A stretch of DNA of 10,486 bases from Coriobacteriaceae bacterium (GTDB taxonomy: Bacteria > Actinomycetota > Coriobacteriia > Coriobacteriales > Eggerthellaceae): assembly GCA_004555335.1 (NCBI GenBank), contig SFII01000075.1, positions 1-10,486 on the forward strand. Reading direction: 5' to 3'. A model generated the notes under the pieces. It saw only the letters and a list, made by a program, of their open reading frames with translations, did not search any database and was not told the DNA's origin. Shown in pieces: positions 1 through 7,121 of the stretch (position 1 is its first letter; the number at the start of each line of letters is the position of its first letter). The translations under genes were made by a program, and so were the position numbers.

Positions 1-7
1 TGCGCGC

Positions 8-85
8 TGGGGTGGATAATCGGACTCGAACCGACGACCTCCAGAGCCACAATCTGGCGTTCTAGCCAACTGAACTATATCCACC
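8..85 (-). tRNA. tRNA-His (anticodon GTG)
   Basis: Read on the minus strand this folds as a complete cloverleaf. The 7-bp acceptor stem (GTGGATA with TATCCAC) is preceded by an extra 5' G at position 85 facing discriminator C, the G-1:C73 pair that identifies tRNA-His. The anticodon stem CCAGA/TCTGG encloses the loop TTGTGGC, giving anticodon GTG. The T-stem GTCGG/CCGAT encloses TTCGAGT. The 3' CCA is encoded (positions 8-10). It decodes CAC and CAU. A sigma70-type promoter lies just upstream. Confidence 0.96.
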
Positions 86-100
86 GTGGCGCAGGAATGT

Positions 101-129
101 ATATTAGAGGAATCCGCTAGCATATGCAA
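101..129 (-). promoter_or_regulatory. Promoter of the tRNA-His gene
   Basis: On the minus strand a -35 element TTGCAT (124-129) and a -10 element TAATAT (101-106) are separated by exactly 17 nt. The predicted transcription start is near position 94, about 9 nt before the tRNA 5' end, as expected for a tRNA gene with a short leader. Confidence 0.75.
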
Positions 130-529
130 GCACTTTCTTGAAAATAATTCTCTCGCATCCAAAAAAGCCCTGATTAGCCGGTTAAGGCGGAAAGAATAAT
201 CCGCTTGCGCGCCCTTTTCGAGCTTTTCCCTCGCTTACCCGACAAGTCCGCTCTACCTACGATACTGCACGAACGCCCGATGAGCGTTTACTCCCGAAAA
301 AGCCCCGATAAGCTGCTTGATGACATCAAGGCCTGTTTTTTGGCACACACGCTCCTCCTATTATCCAAGCAATCCGATCCGCTCTCGACACCATCCGAAC
401 GCCTGAAGCGCGCCTCAGCTTCCCCACCCCGACACCAAAGAAAGCCGATGGTTCCTTCCTGTCGATTCGCCTAAGCGATGCCCTTCCGTCCCCACGCACG
501 ATAAAATCAAATGCGAAGAGCACAACATC
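130..529. other. Long gene-poor stretch upstream of the antiporter gene
   Basis: About 400 nt lie between the tRNA-His promoter and the ribosome binding site of the antiporter gene. No reading frame here has both a plausible ribosome binding site and a recognisable product; the longest plus-strand frame (205-474) starts at a TTG and resembles nothing I know. The stretch contains a short hairpin GCGGA/TCCGC (187-204) and the dyad plus T-run described separately at 316-341. It may hold the antiporter promoter and a leader RNA, but I cannot place a convincing -35/-10 pair. Confidence 0.4.
316..341 (+). terminator. Possible intrinsic terminator in the antiporter leader
   Basis: The near-perfect dyad CTTGATG-A-CATCAAG (316-330) is followed after GCCTG by a run of six T (336-341). 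The stem is short and AT-rich and the T-run starts five bases after it, so termination would be weak. If transcribed from further upstream it could end a small leader transcript about 200 nt before the antiporter start codon. No riboswitch or attenuator family is recognised. Confidence 0.3.
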
Positions 530-535
530 AAGGAG
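530..535 (+). promoter_or_regulatory. Ribosome binding site that fixes the antiporter start
   Basis: AAGGAG lies 5 nt before the ATG at 541. The same frame can be extended upstream to an ATG at 511, but that codon has no Shine-Dalgarno sequence and would add ten polar residues before the first membrane helix. Confidence 0.8.
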
Positions 536-540
536 CGCCT

Positions 541-2580
541 ATGGCAACATTCGAATTGATCCTCTTACTTCTATGCGCAGTAATCCTTTCCGCCGTTTTG
601 GAACGCATGCTCCCAAAGCTATCCATTCCGCTTGTCCAAATCGGCTTGGGCGCCGTCATGGGCACCATCGTCACCAGCACTTTGGACGTTATGCTCAATC
701 CGCATTTCTTCCTAGTTCTATTCGTCGCACCGCTTCTGTTCTACGAGGCGAAATCCTCGGATAAATTCGGTCTTTGGAAGAACCGCACGATCATCCTCTC
801 GCTCGCCATCGGCTTGGTCGTGGCAATCTCCATCGCCGTGGGCTTCGGCGTCCACGCCCTGTTGCCCACCATCCCCCTCGCCGCCGCCTTCGCGCTGGGC
901 TTCGCCCTGGGCCCCACCGACGCCGTAGCGGTGTCCTCCCTTTCGGAAACCGCCAACCTCGACCGCAATGTTTCTGCTCGGCTGTACGGCGAAGCGCTGC
1001 TCAACGATGCTTCCGGCGTCGTCGGCTTCCAGTTCGCCGTTGCAGCAGCGGTTACCGGCGGCACCTTTTCCCTGCTTCACGGTGCGGTCGACTTCGGAAT
1101 CGACTTCTTCGGGGGAATAGTCTTAGGCGTTGCCCTGGGCTTCCTCACCATCTTCATCTTCAAGCTTATCGACCAAGCCGAACTGGGCTCTAATGTCTTC
1201 TACGTCCTCTTCGACGTCACCCTGCCCTTCGTGATCTTCCTGCTTGCCGAAATCATCAGCGTCAGCGGGGTTTTGGCCGTGGTTTCGGCAGGTATCGTCA
1301 TCGGGATCAAGGAAAGCCATCAGATCGGCCCCAGCCATTCAAGCCTGAACATCGTCACCGACAACGTATGGAAGGTGATGACCTTCACCCTGAACGGCAT
1401 CGTGTTCGTGCTTCTGGGCATGCAGCTGCCGCGCGCAATGCTTACCACCTGGAACGACAGCAGCATCAGCAACCTCACCCTCGTCGCCTGCATCATCGCC
1501 ATCACAGCAATCCTGGTTGCCGTGCGCTTCGTTTGGCTTTGCGTCATGGAATCCATCGAGAAAGACCCCTCCACAAGCCAGCGCAAGGGTCTGAGCAGGC
1601 ACGTCGCCAAGTCGGCCCTGCTTGCCACGATCGGCGGCCCCAAAGGCGCTGTCACCCTTTCCGTCATCCTCTCGCTGCCCTTCATGCTCGACGACGGCAG
1701 CCTGTTCCCAGAACGCAACCTGATCATCTTCCTTGCCTCGGGCACCATCATCATGACCCTGCTGCTTACCAACTTCCTCTTGCCCGTCTTGGCACCCGCC
1801 GAGAAAACGAGGGACCTGCACGCCGATGACGCCGAATCGGTCGCCCGCATCCTGCGCAAGGTCATCGACAGGCTGAACAGCGAGCGAACGCAAGCCAACG
1901 GCCAGGCAACCGATTCCGTGGTGCTGGCATACAGCAACCGTCTGAAAAAGCACATGAGGAAAAACGAGCTCGAGCTGGACTCAACCAAACAGCTGACCAT
2001 CGACATGCTCAAGCACATGCAGGATTACGTCTGCGAGCTGATCGATAACGAGGAAACCGACCCGCTGGCCGCTTATTCGTATCTGAGCAAGCTGAACAAG
2101 CGCATCGGCTACCTGCGCCACCATAACGAAAGCAGGTGGTGGATCAATTACGTCCGCAAGCATATGCGCACGATCAAGCTTTCGGTCAGCCACTACATCC
2201 GCGGCAGGAAAGAGAAGATCATCCACGAAACGGGCGTCTCGGAATTCACGCTGCTTCAAATCCGCACCGTGCGCGAAAGCATCCGGTATCTGAATGATTT
2301 CGTAAACGATCCAAAATCCCCCTACCCCGCCGAATCGGTTGCCAACGTGAAACTGAGCCAGCAGATGATCCTGAACCACCTGCTCTGCGGCGGACCCAGC
2401 GTGACCGCCTACACCAAGAAGATGGACATGATGGAAGACGTGCAGCGCAGGGCCTATTTCATCGAGCTGGAAGAAATCCACAATGCTGTCGAAGAAGGGG
2501 CAATCGATCGCCATATCGGCAAGGACATGCGCGACAACGTATTCCTGATGCTCGTAGACTTGGGCGAGCAATACGCCTAA
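541..2580 (+). CDS. CPA1-family Na+/H+ antiporter with long C-terminal tail
   Basis: A 679-residue secondary transporter that would exchange cytoplasmic Na+ (possibly K+) for external H+ across the inner membrane, serving pH and salt homeostasis. Residues 1-420 are highly hydrophobic and hold about 12-13 membrane helices. The family signatures are present: GPTDAVAV at 124-131 (Asp127) and the ion-binding Asn-Asp pair in LLNDASG (N155, D156). A conserved glycine-rich segment near residue 365 reads GGPKGAV, where many relatives have GGLRGAV. Residues 421-679 are hydrophilic, helical and rich in charge, a probable cytoplasmic regulatory tail. Length and layout resemble Bacillus subtilis NhaK (about 670 residues) more than short NhaP proteins of about 400-550. 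It stands alone on the plus strand, downstream of a long noncoding stretch and followed by a shared hairpin. Family is certain; ion preference is not readable from sequence. Confidence 0.93.
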   Translation: MATFELILLLLCAVILSAVLERMLPKLSIPLVQIGLGAVMGTIVTSTLDVMLNPHFFLVLFVAPLLFYEAKSSDKFGLWKNRTIILSLAIGLVVAISIAVGFGVHALLPTIPLAAAFALGFALGPTDAVAVSSLSETANLDRNVSARLYGEALLNDASGVVGFQFAVAAAVTGGTFSLLHGAVDFGIDFFGGIVLGVALGFLTIFIFKLIDQAELGSNVFYVLFDVTLPFVIFLLAEIISVSGVLAVVSAGIVIGIKESHQIGPSHSSLNIVTDNVWKVMTFTLNGIVFVLLGMQLPRAMLTTWNDSSISNLTLVACIIAITAILVAVRFVWLCVMESIEKDPSTSQRKGLSRHVAKSALLATIGGPKGAVTLSVILSLPFMLDDGSLFPERNLIIFLASGTIIMTLLLTNFLLPVLAPAEKTRDLHADDAESVARILRKVIDRLNSERTQANGQATDSVVLAYSNRLKKHMRKNELELDSTKQLTIDMLKHMQDYVCELIDNEETDPLAAYSYLSKLNKRIGYLRHHNESRWWINYVRKHMRTIKLSVSHYIRGRKEKIIHETGVSEFTLLQIRTVRESIRYLNDFVNDPKSPYPAESVANVKLSQQMILNHLLCGGPSVTAYTKKMDMMEDVQRRAYFIELEEIHNAVEEGAIDRHIGKDMRDNVFLMLVDLGEQYA

Positions 2581-2610
2581 CGGAAGCCTTGGATAGCGCA
2601 AAAGGGGACA

Positions 2611-2730
2611 ATGTATTCCGAAGAACACCACGAGCCGTTATCCATCATTACAGGATTTGCAACCGCGGATGCGATTCCCAGACCGTACAGGAACGCTTCC
2701 CGCATGGGGTTCCCCTCCATTTGCAAGTGA
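2611..2730 (+). CDS. Possible 39-residue small ORF, unknown
   Basis: An ATG follows the purine-rich AAAGGGG (2601-2607) by only three bases, shorter than usual, and opens a 39-codon frame ending in TGA. The peptide begins MYSEEHHEPLS and ends in PSICK; it has no membrane segment or motif I recognise. It lies 31 nt after the antiporter stop codon and could be a translated appendage, but it may equally be chance. A 47-codon frame also exists on the opposite strand and lacks a ribosome binding site. Confidence 0.15.
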   Translation: MYSEEHHEPLSIITGFATADAIPRPYRNASRMGFPSICK

Positions 2731-2776
2731 TGCCCCGCACCAGAACGCGTCTATACCACGAGGACGCCTAACGAAG

Positions 2777-2804
2777 AACAGCCGGCCCGCAAGGACCGGC
2801 TGTT
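2777..2804. terminator. Hairpin between convergent antiporter and argS genes
   Basis: AACAGCCGG (2777-2785) and CCGGCTGTT (2796-2804) form a perfect 9-bp stem with a 10-nt loop. The downstream side is only moderately T-rich in either direction (TTTGATT on plus, TTCTTCGTT on minus), so it may act as a modest bidirectional terminator for the converging genes. Between 2581 and 2847 this is the only clear structure besides the doubtful small ORF. Confidence 0.6.
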
Positions 2805-2847
2805 TGATTACATGCGATGATGAAACGCAATGAAGCTGCGTTCGACC

Positions 2848-4493
2848 TTACATCTGCTCGGGAGCGGAAATTCCCAGCAAGCTCAGAGACAGGGCGAGCA
2901 TGATGCGGGTCGCGTCGCACAACGCCAGACGTGCGTTCTGCAGGGCAGGATCGTCATTGATGACATGGCAGTTGGTATAGAAGCCATGGAACAAGCCCGC
3001 CAGATCCTGGCAGTAATGCGTGAGCCTGAATGCCGCACGGTCGCGGGCGGCACCTGCAACCAGACCTGCGAATTCGTCCATCTTGCGCATCAAGGCGATT
3101 TCGGACTCATGGACCAGCGGCGCCAGATCGACGTTTTCAGGCAGGATGGTGGCAACCAGCTCTTCCATGCTCATCCTACCCTCCAGAGCGGCCTGAGCGT
3201 CCTCGTCAGACGCTGCCTTGCGCAGGATGGAGCAGATACGCGCATGTGCGTACTGGACGTAATACACGGGATTGGAAGAGTCCTTCTTCTTCGCCGCGTC
3301 GATGTCGAAGTCGATGGTCTGATCGGCGCTACGGGAAAGCATGATCCAACGGGTGGAATCAACGCCGACCTCATCGATGAGCTCTTCGAAGGTGACCATT
3401 TCGCCGGTACGCTTGCTCATGCGCACGGGCTTGCCATCGCGGAACAGGTTGACCAGCTGGCCGAGCATGACCTCGAGAGCACCCGGATAACCCCAGGCAG
3501 CCAGCATGGCCTCGCAACGGGCGATGAAGTGAAGTAGGTGTATTCTCCGTTTTCCTTGCGCAGGACACGGTCCTTATCGTCACCGAAGTCGGTGCTGCGG
3601 AACCAAAGGGCGCCATCTTTCTCATACAGATAGCCGCCTTCGTCCATGCGCTGGAGCGCGAAGTCGACCTTGCTCACGCCATCTTCGTTGGGCACATACA
3701 GGCTGCGCTCGCTGAACCAGACGGGGATATGGGTGCCGAAGCGCTCGCACAGAGCCTGCTGGTCCTTCAGTTCATAGTCATAAGCGAATTCGCGGAAGTA
3801 ATCCAAGCGTTCTTCAGGATCGACATCGAGCCACTTGTCGCCATCCTGGTCGATGATGGCTTGGGCGATATCCTTCACGTAGGCGCCCGCGTAGCAGTTT
3901 TCGGGCAGTTCGGCGTCGACACCCAACAGCTGCTGATAACGGACGACAACGGAGTTGCCGAAGTTGTTCATCTGAGAACCGTGGTCGTTGATGTAGTACT
4001 CTTCTTCCACGTCATAGCCCGCATGGCGCATGACACGTGCGGTCGCATCGCCAAGCGAAGCCCAACGGCCATGGCCTACATGGTAGGGACCGGTGGGGTT
4101 TGCGGAAATATATTCCAGGTTCACCCTGCAAGGACCGTCTTCCAGGGTTCCCTTTCCGAAATCGAAACCCTGAGCACGAACATCGGCAGCAACGCCCTGG
4201 AAAGCGGAAGGCGCAAGACGAACGTTGATGAAGCCGGGACCGGCGATTTCAACGCTTTCGATCAAATCGTTTTCGGGCAAATGCTCGACGATAGCGGTTG
4301 CGATATCTCGGGGATTGCGCTTGGCGATCTTCGCGCTGCGCATTGCAACCGTAGAGGCCCAGTCGCCATTGGACAGGTCTCGGGGTCGCTCCAACGCAGC
4401 TTCGGGAATGGTAGGCAATTCCAGGGTTCCGTCTTCGTTTGCGGCGATAAGGGCCTGTTCGAAGACCTGTTCCAATTGTTCGCGAATCTGCAT
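2848..4493 (-). pseudogene. argS: Arginyl-tRNA synthetase gene, broken by internal deletion and frameshift
   Basis: Encodes class I arginyl-tRNA synthetase in two frames. The N-terminal frame starts at ATG 4493, 11 nt after AAAGGAA (4505-4511), and reads normally for about 322 residues: N-terminal tRNA-binding domain, NPTGPYHVGH (HIGH-type signature, H138-H141) and catalytic core up to NGEYTYFTS. The C-terminal frame resumes at IARCEAMLAAWGYPG (from about 3525) and continues for 225 residues with the KMSKS counterpart VRMSKRTG and the anticodon-binding domain, ending PEQM. Family members normally carry about 27-28 residues between these points, including the WGADHHG-type segment; here they are absent and the frame changes. 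Adding them gives about 575 residues, the usual size. Read without correction, the N-terminal frame ends after 358 codons (stop near 3417). The C-terminal half has no properly spaced ribosome binding site, so two cooperating subunits are unlikely. Either an assembly error or a real inactivating deletion. Confidence 0.9.
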
Positions 4494-4549
4494 TTGACTT
4501 CTCGTTCCTTTCAATCGTCGAGTGGTCTGTGCAATTCAGGCACGGTCTT

Positions 4550-4578
4550 ATTATAATCGCGGTCAGTATATTTCTCAG
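4550..4578 (-). promoter_or_regulatory. Candidate argS promoter
   Basis: A perfect -10 hexamer TATAAT (4550-4555, minus strand) lies about 57 nt upstream of the argS start. The -35 position at 17-nt spacing reads CTGAGA and is poor, so expression may need an activator or be weak. An 11-nt direct repeat of the form AATTGCAC(A/T)GA occurs at 4526-4536 and 4575-4585, one copy overlapping the -35 region and one just after the predicted start, which looks like a regulator-binding arrangement. I see no T-box sequence. Confidence 0.5.
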
Positions 4579-4688
4579 TGCAATTAAGAGAAATTATCTT
4601 GGCACACCTGCATAGTATCCTGAATTTTCCATACTACCCGACAAGTTTACCGAGCGAAAGAAAGAGCACGTCAAACTACCAAACCGCC

Positions 4689-4724
4689 AAAAACAAAAAA
4701 GGACCCCGCCCGAAGGCAGGGTCC
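4689..4724 (-). terminator. Strong intrinsic terminator after arcC
   Basis: On the minus strand GGACCCTGCC and GGCGGGGTCC pair over 10 bp (one T:G wobble) around a stable TTCG tetraloop, followed directly by TTTTTTGTTTTT. It begins 21 nt past the arcC stop codon and separates arcC from argS transcription. Confidence 0.93.
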
Positions 4725-4745
4725 AAAAACCGTTCGTAGGTAAAA

Positions 4746-5702
4746 CTACTTCGCGGTGATTGCGGTACCGGTTTCGCCGCGGAGACCAGCAGCTGCGCAC
4801 TCCAGAGAAGTGATCAGAGCGGTACCCTCGGGGAACTGCTCCAGGTAACCGATGCAAGCCTCAACCTTGGGCAGCATGGAACCCTTAGCGAACTGACCCT
4901 CGTCCATGTACTTCTGAGCGGTCTCGATGTTCATGGTGGTGATTTCTTCCTGGTCGGGCTTGTTGAAGTTGATGCAAACCTTCTCAACAGCGGTCAGGAT
5001 AACCAGCATGTCAGCGTTCATCTCAGCAGCCATCAGAGCAGCGGTGCGGTCCTTGTCGATAACAGCAGCAACGCCTTCATAGTTGTCACCATGGTCGATG
5101 ACGGGCACGCCGCCGCCACCGCAGACAACTACGATGTAGCCAGCCTCGACCAGGTCCTTAGCAGCGTCGAGCTCGACGATGCGGATAGGCACGGGGGAAG
5201 CTACAACACGACGCCAACCGCGGCCAGCGTCTTCCTTAACGGTCCAGCCGTTAGCCTCAGCAGCAGCCTTGGCAACTTCTTCGGTCATGAAGGAACCGAT
5301 GGGCTTGGTGGGATCTTCGAATGCAGGGTCGTTACCGTCGACAACGGTCTGGGTAGCGATGCAAACGGAAGAACGCTTGATGTCACGACGACGGAGTTCA
5401 GCAACCAGTGCCTGGGACAGCTGATAGCCGATGTAGCCCTGAGACATAGCGCCGCACTCGGGGAAAGGCATGGTGGGAACCTTGTCGCTTTCCTCGGAAG
5501 CAATGCCGAAAGCGTTGTTGATCATGCCAACCTGGGGGCCATTGCCGTGGGTAACGATAACGTTGATGCCTTCGGCAACCATGTCAACGATGTGCTTTGC
5601 GGTGTTCTTAACCAGCTCCAGCTGCTCCTGGGGGGTGTTGCCCAGAGCGTTGCCGCCGAGAGCTACAACAGCGGTCTTGCCGTCGCTCTTCTGATAAGCC
5701 AT
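4746..5702 (-). CDS. arcC: Carbamate kinase
   Basis: A 318-residue cytoplasmic enzyme that makes ATP from carbamoyl phosphate and ADP, releasing carbamate (CO2 and NH3): the energy-yielding last step of the arginine deiminase pathway. It belongs to the amino acid kinase family. Visible signatures are VALGGNALG (13-21), THGNGPQVG (51-59), ECGAMSQGYIGYQL (82-95), GRGWRRVVASP (160-170), VCGGGGVPV (193-201), the VIDKDRTAA nucleotide-site segment (214-222) and FAKGSMLPKVEA (271-282). Length is as usual for the family and nothing is missing. The start at 5702 is fixed by AAGGAGG (5710-5716) seven bases upstream; a longer frame to 5741 has no such site. It follows arcB on the same strand after 164 nt containing two hairpins, and ends at a strong terminator, so arcB-arcC are probably one unit with possible processing between them. 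Confidence 0.97.
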   Translation of the reverse strand: MAYQKSDGKTAVVALGGNALGNTPQEQLELVKNTAKHIVDMVAEGINVIVTHGNGPQVGMINNAFGIASEESDKVPTMPFPECGAMSQGYIGYQLSQALVAELRRRDIKRSSVCIATQTVVDGNDPAFEDPTKPIGSFMTEEVAKAAAEANGWTVKEDAGRGWRRVVASPVPIRIVELDAAKDLVEAGYIVVVCGGGGVPVIDHGDNYEGVAAVIDKDRTAALMAAEMNADMLVILTAVEKVCINFNKPDQEEITTMNIETAQKYMDEGQFAKGSMLPKVEACIGYLEQFPEGTALITSLECAAAGLRGETGTAITAK

Positions 5703-5751
5703 TGGAATCCCTCCTTGAGATTTCATATAGCGTTCCAACAATTAGAGTCGA

Positions 5752-5786
5752 GTCGGAAATCCAGACGGTTCTGCCGGTATTCCGAC
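5752..5786 (-). other. Hairpin in the arcB-arcC spacer, near arcC
   Basis: GTCGGAA (5752-5758) and TTCCGAC (5780-5786) are perfect inverted arms. Within the loop CAGA and TCTG (5762-5765, 5770-5773) also pair, giving a longer interrupted stem. It sits about 50 nt upstream of the arcC start and has no T-tail, so it is more likely an mRNA structure or protein site than a terminator. Confidence 0.5.
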
Positions 5787-5803
5787 GAAACTCTCAAGGG
5801 CAA

Positions 5804-5838
5804 GGCAGCCGCCCCGGGAATCCCAGTGTGCGGCTGCC
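5804..5838 (-). other. GC-rich hairpin just after arcB
   Basis: GGCAGCCGC and GCGGCTGCC (5804-5812, 5830-5838) form a perfect 9-bp stem 28 nt past the arcB stop codon. On the minus strand it is followed by TTGCCCTTG, a poor T-tract, so full termination is unlikely. It could protect the arcB message or cause partial read-through into arcC. On the plus strand it is followed by a run of A, so it is not a terminator in that direction. Confidence 0.55.
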
Positions 5839-5866
5839 CGAAAAAAATTCGCTATTCCTAGAGTGA

Positions 5867-6862
5867 TTAGCTCAGGGTTGCGTACATGACAGCCTTGATG
5901 GTGTGCATGCGGTTTTCGGCCTCGTCGAAGACCTTGGACTGCTTGGACTCGAAGACAGCGTCTTCAACTTCCATCTCGGTGACGCCGAAGCGCTCAGCGA
6001 TGTCAGCACCGATGGTGGTGTTGGTGTCGTGGAAGGAAGGCAGGCAGTGCAGGAAGATAGCGGACGGATCAGCCATTGCCATGACTTCTTCGGTTACACG
6101 ATATGCCTCGAGGTCCTTGATGCGCTGTGCCCAAACCTCGTCGGGCTCGCCCATGGAAACCCAAACGTCAGCGTAGATTACGTGAGCGCCGGTGCAAGCT
6201 TCCTTAACGTCTTCGGTGACCTTGATGGTGCAGCCATTTTCCTTAGCGATGGGCTCGCACTGGTCCAGCAGCCACTGGTCGGGCCAGTTAGCCTTGGGAG
6301 CGCATGCTACGAAGTTCATGCCCAGCTTGGAGCAGACAACCATCAGGGAGCGAGCAACGTTGTTGCGAGCGTCAGCCATGAATACCAGGGTCTTGCCCTT
6401 GATGTCATAGTTGAAGTTCTCCTGAACGGTCAGGATGTCAGCCAGCATCTGGGTGGGATGCCAGTCGTCGGTCAGGCCGTTCCATACGGGAACGCCAGCC
6501 TGTGCGCCGAGTTCCTCGACGTCGGACTGCAGGAAGCCGCGGAATTCGATGCCGTCATAGAAGCGGCCGAGAACGCGAGCGGTGTCCTCGATGGATTCCT
6601 TCTTGCCCATCTGGGAGCTGCCGGGATCCAGGTAGGTTACGCCCATGCCCAGGTCCATTGCGCCAACTTCGAATGCGCAACGGGTACGAGTGGAGGTCTT
6701 CTGGAACAGCAGAACGATGTTCTTGCCTTCCAGGTAACGATGAGGAGTGCCGGTGCGCTTCAGGTCCTTGAAGTTCTTGGACAGGGTGAGCAGGTACTCG
6801 ATTTCCTCGGTGGTGAAGTCGAGCAACCTCAGGAAGTTGCGTCCGCTCAGGCTTACAGGCAT
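5867..6862 (-). CDS. arcB: Ornithine carbamoyltransferase, catabolic type
   Basis: A 331-residue cytoplasmic enzyme interconverting citrulline plus phosphate with ornithine plus carbamoyl phosphate. In the arginine deiminase pathway it runs toward carbamoyl phosphate, the substrate of the adjacent carbamate kinase. Signatures: carbamoyl-phosphate loop STRTR (57-61), GSSQMGKKESIEDTARVLGR (81-100), DDWHPTQ (132-138), DARNN (164-168), ornithine-binding DVWVSMGE (232-239) and HCLPSFHD (272-279). The SMGE loop and the KKESIEDTARVLGR stretch are typical of catabolic ornithine enzymes rather than putrescine or aspartate carbamoyltransferases. The ATG at 6862 lies 6 nt after TCCTTT read as AAAGGA (6869-6874), and the N-terminus matches family form. 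An in-frame ATG at 6895 falls inside a palindrome and is less likely. arcA and arcD are not in this window. Confidence 0.96.
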   Translation of the reverse strand: MPVSLSGRNFLRLLDFTTEEIEYLLTLSKNFKDLKRTGTPHRYLEGKNIVLLFQKTSTRTRCAFEVGAMDLGMGVTYLDPGSSQMGKKESIEDTARVLGRFYDGIEFRGFLQSDVEELGAQAGVPVWNGLTDDWHPTQMLADILTVQENFNYDIKGKTLVFMADARNNVARSLMVVCSKLGMNFVACAPKANWPDQWLLDQCEPIAKENGCTIKVTEDVKEACTGAHVIYADVWVSMGEPDEVWAQRIKDLEAYRVTEEVMAMADPSAIFLHCLPSFHDTNTTIGADIAERFGVTEMEVEDAVFESKQSKVFDEAENRMHTIKAVMYATLS

Positions 6863-6883
6863 TTCATATCCTTTCTCTACTGA

Positions 6884-6903
6884 GCGTTTGCTCATGCAAA
6901 CGC
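6884..6903. promoter_or_regulatory. Perfect palindrome immediately upstream of the arcB ribosome binding site
   Basis: GCGTTTGC and GCAAACGC are perfect 8-bp arms around a 4-nt centre (TCAT on plus). The element ends 10 nt before the arcB Shine-Dalgarno sequence. As RNA it would form a compact hairpin in the leader; as DNA it would be a good dimer-binding operator. It does not match the ArgR box consensus I know. Confidence 0.55.
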
Positions 6904-7053
6904 CTAACAGGACTATCTTTGCGCGCAGCGGATTGAAAATCACCACCGCGGTCAAAGCATCTTGCGCGCCTCCTTCGGCCTTTCGAGGGAAGCGTGCTGC
7001 CGAAATCACGGCGCAACGCAACGCGCGCGATTTTCGACACGAATAACTCTCGC

Positions 7054-7081
7054 ATTAAATCGGTCGATTTTCAACGGGCAA
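7054..7081 (-). promoter_or_regulatory. Candidate arcB promoter
   Basis: On the minus strand TTGCCC (7076-7081) and TTTAAT (7054-7059) are spaced by 16 nt, predicting a start near 7047 and a leader of about 185 nt. The -35 hexamer lies inside one arm of the inverted repeat at 7076-7108. Matches to consensus are moderate (4/6 and 5/6), so other starts are possible. Confidence 0.4.
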
Positions 7082-7108
7082 ATGTAAAGTTCATTGCTAA
7101 ATTTGCCC
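7076..7108. promoter_or_regulatory. Inverted repeat overlapping the arcB promoter region
   Basis: GGGCAAAT (7076-7083) and ATTTGCCC (7101-7108) are perfect 8-nt inverted arms with 17 nt between them. Arm centres are 25 nt apart, about two to two and a half helical turns. This suits an operator for a regulator bound as a dimer, near the candidate -35 element. A second tight palindrome, CCGGCAATGCCGG, follows directly at 7109-7121. Confidence 0.45.
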
Positions 7109-7121
7109 CCGGCAATGCCGG

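Noticed and set aside
205..474. A plus-strand 89-codon frame upstream of the antiporter
   Set aside because: It starts at TTG with no ribosome binding site, has no recognisable motif, and its composition does not resemble the real genes nearby.
2848..3507. The C-terminal half of argS as an independent gene, making a split two-subunit enzyme
   Set aside because: The only ATG has GAGG just two bases upstream, and the catalytic core segment between the halves is missing from both.
3417..3540. Programmed ribosomal frameshifting in argS
   Set aside because: A frameshift alone would not remove about 27 residues, and there is no slippery heptamer with downstream structure at the junction.
6864..7055. 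A minus-strand 63-codon arginine-rich frame upstream of arcB
   Set aside because: No ribosome binding site, no motif; it covers the arcB leader with its palindrome and is best read as noncoding.
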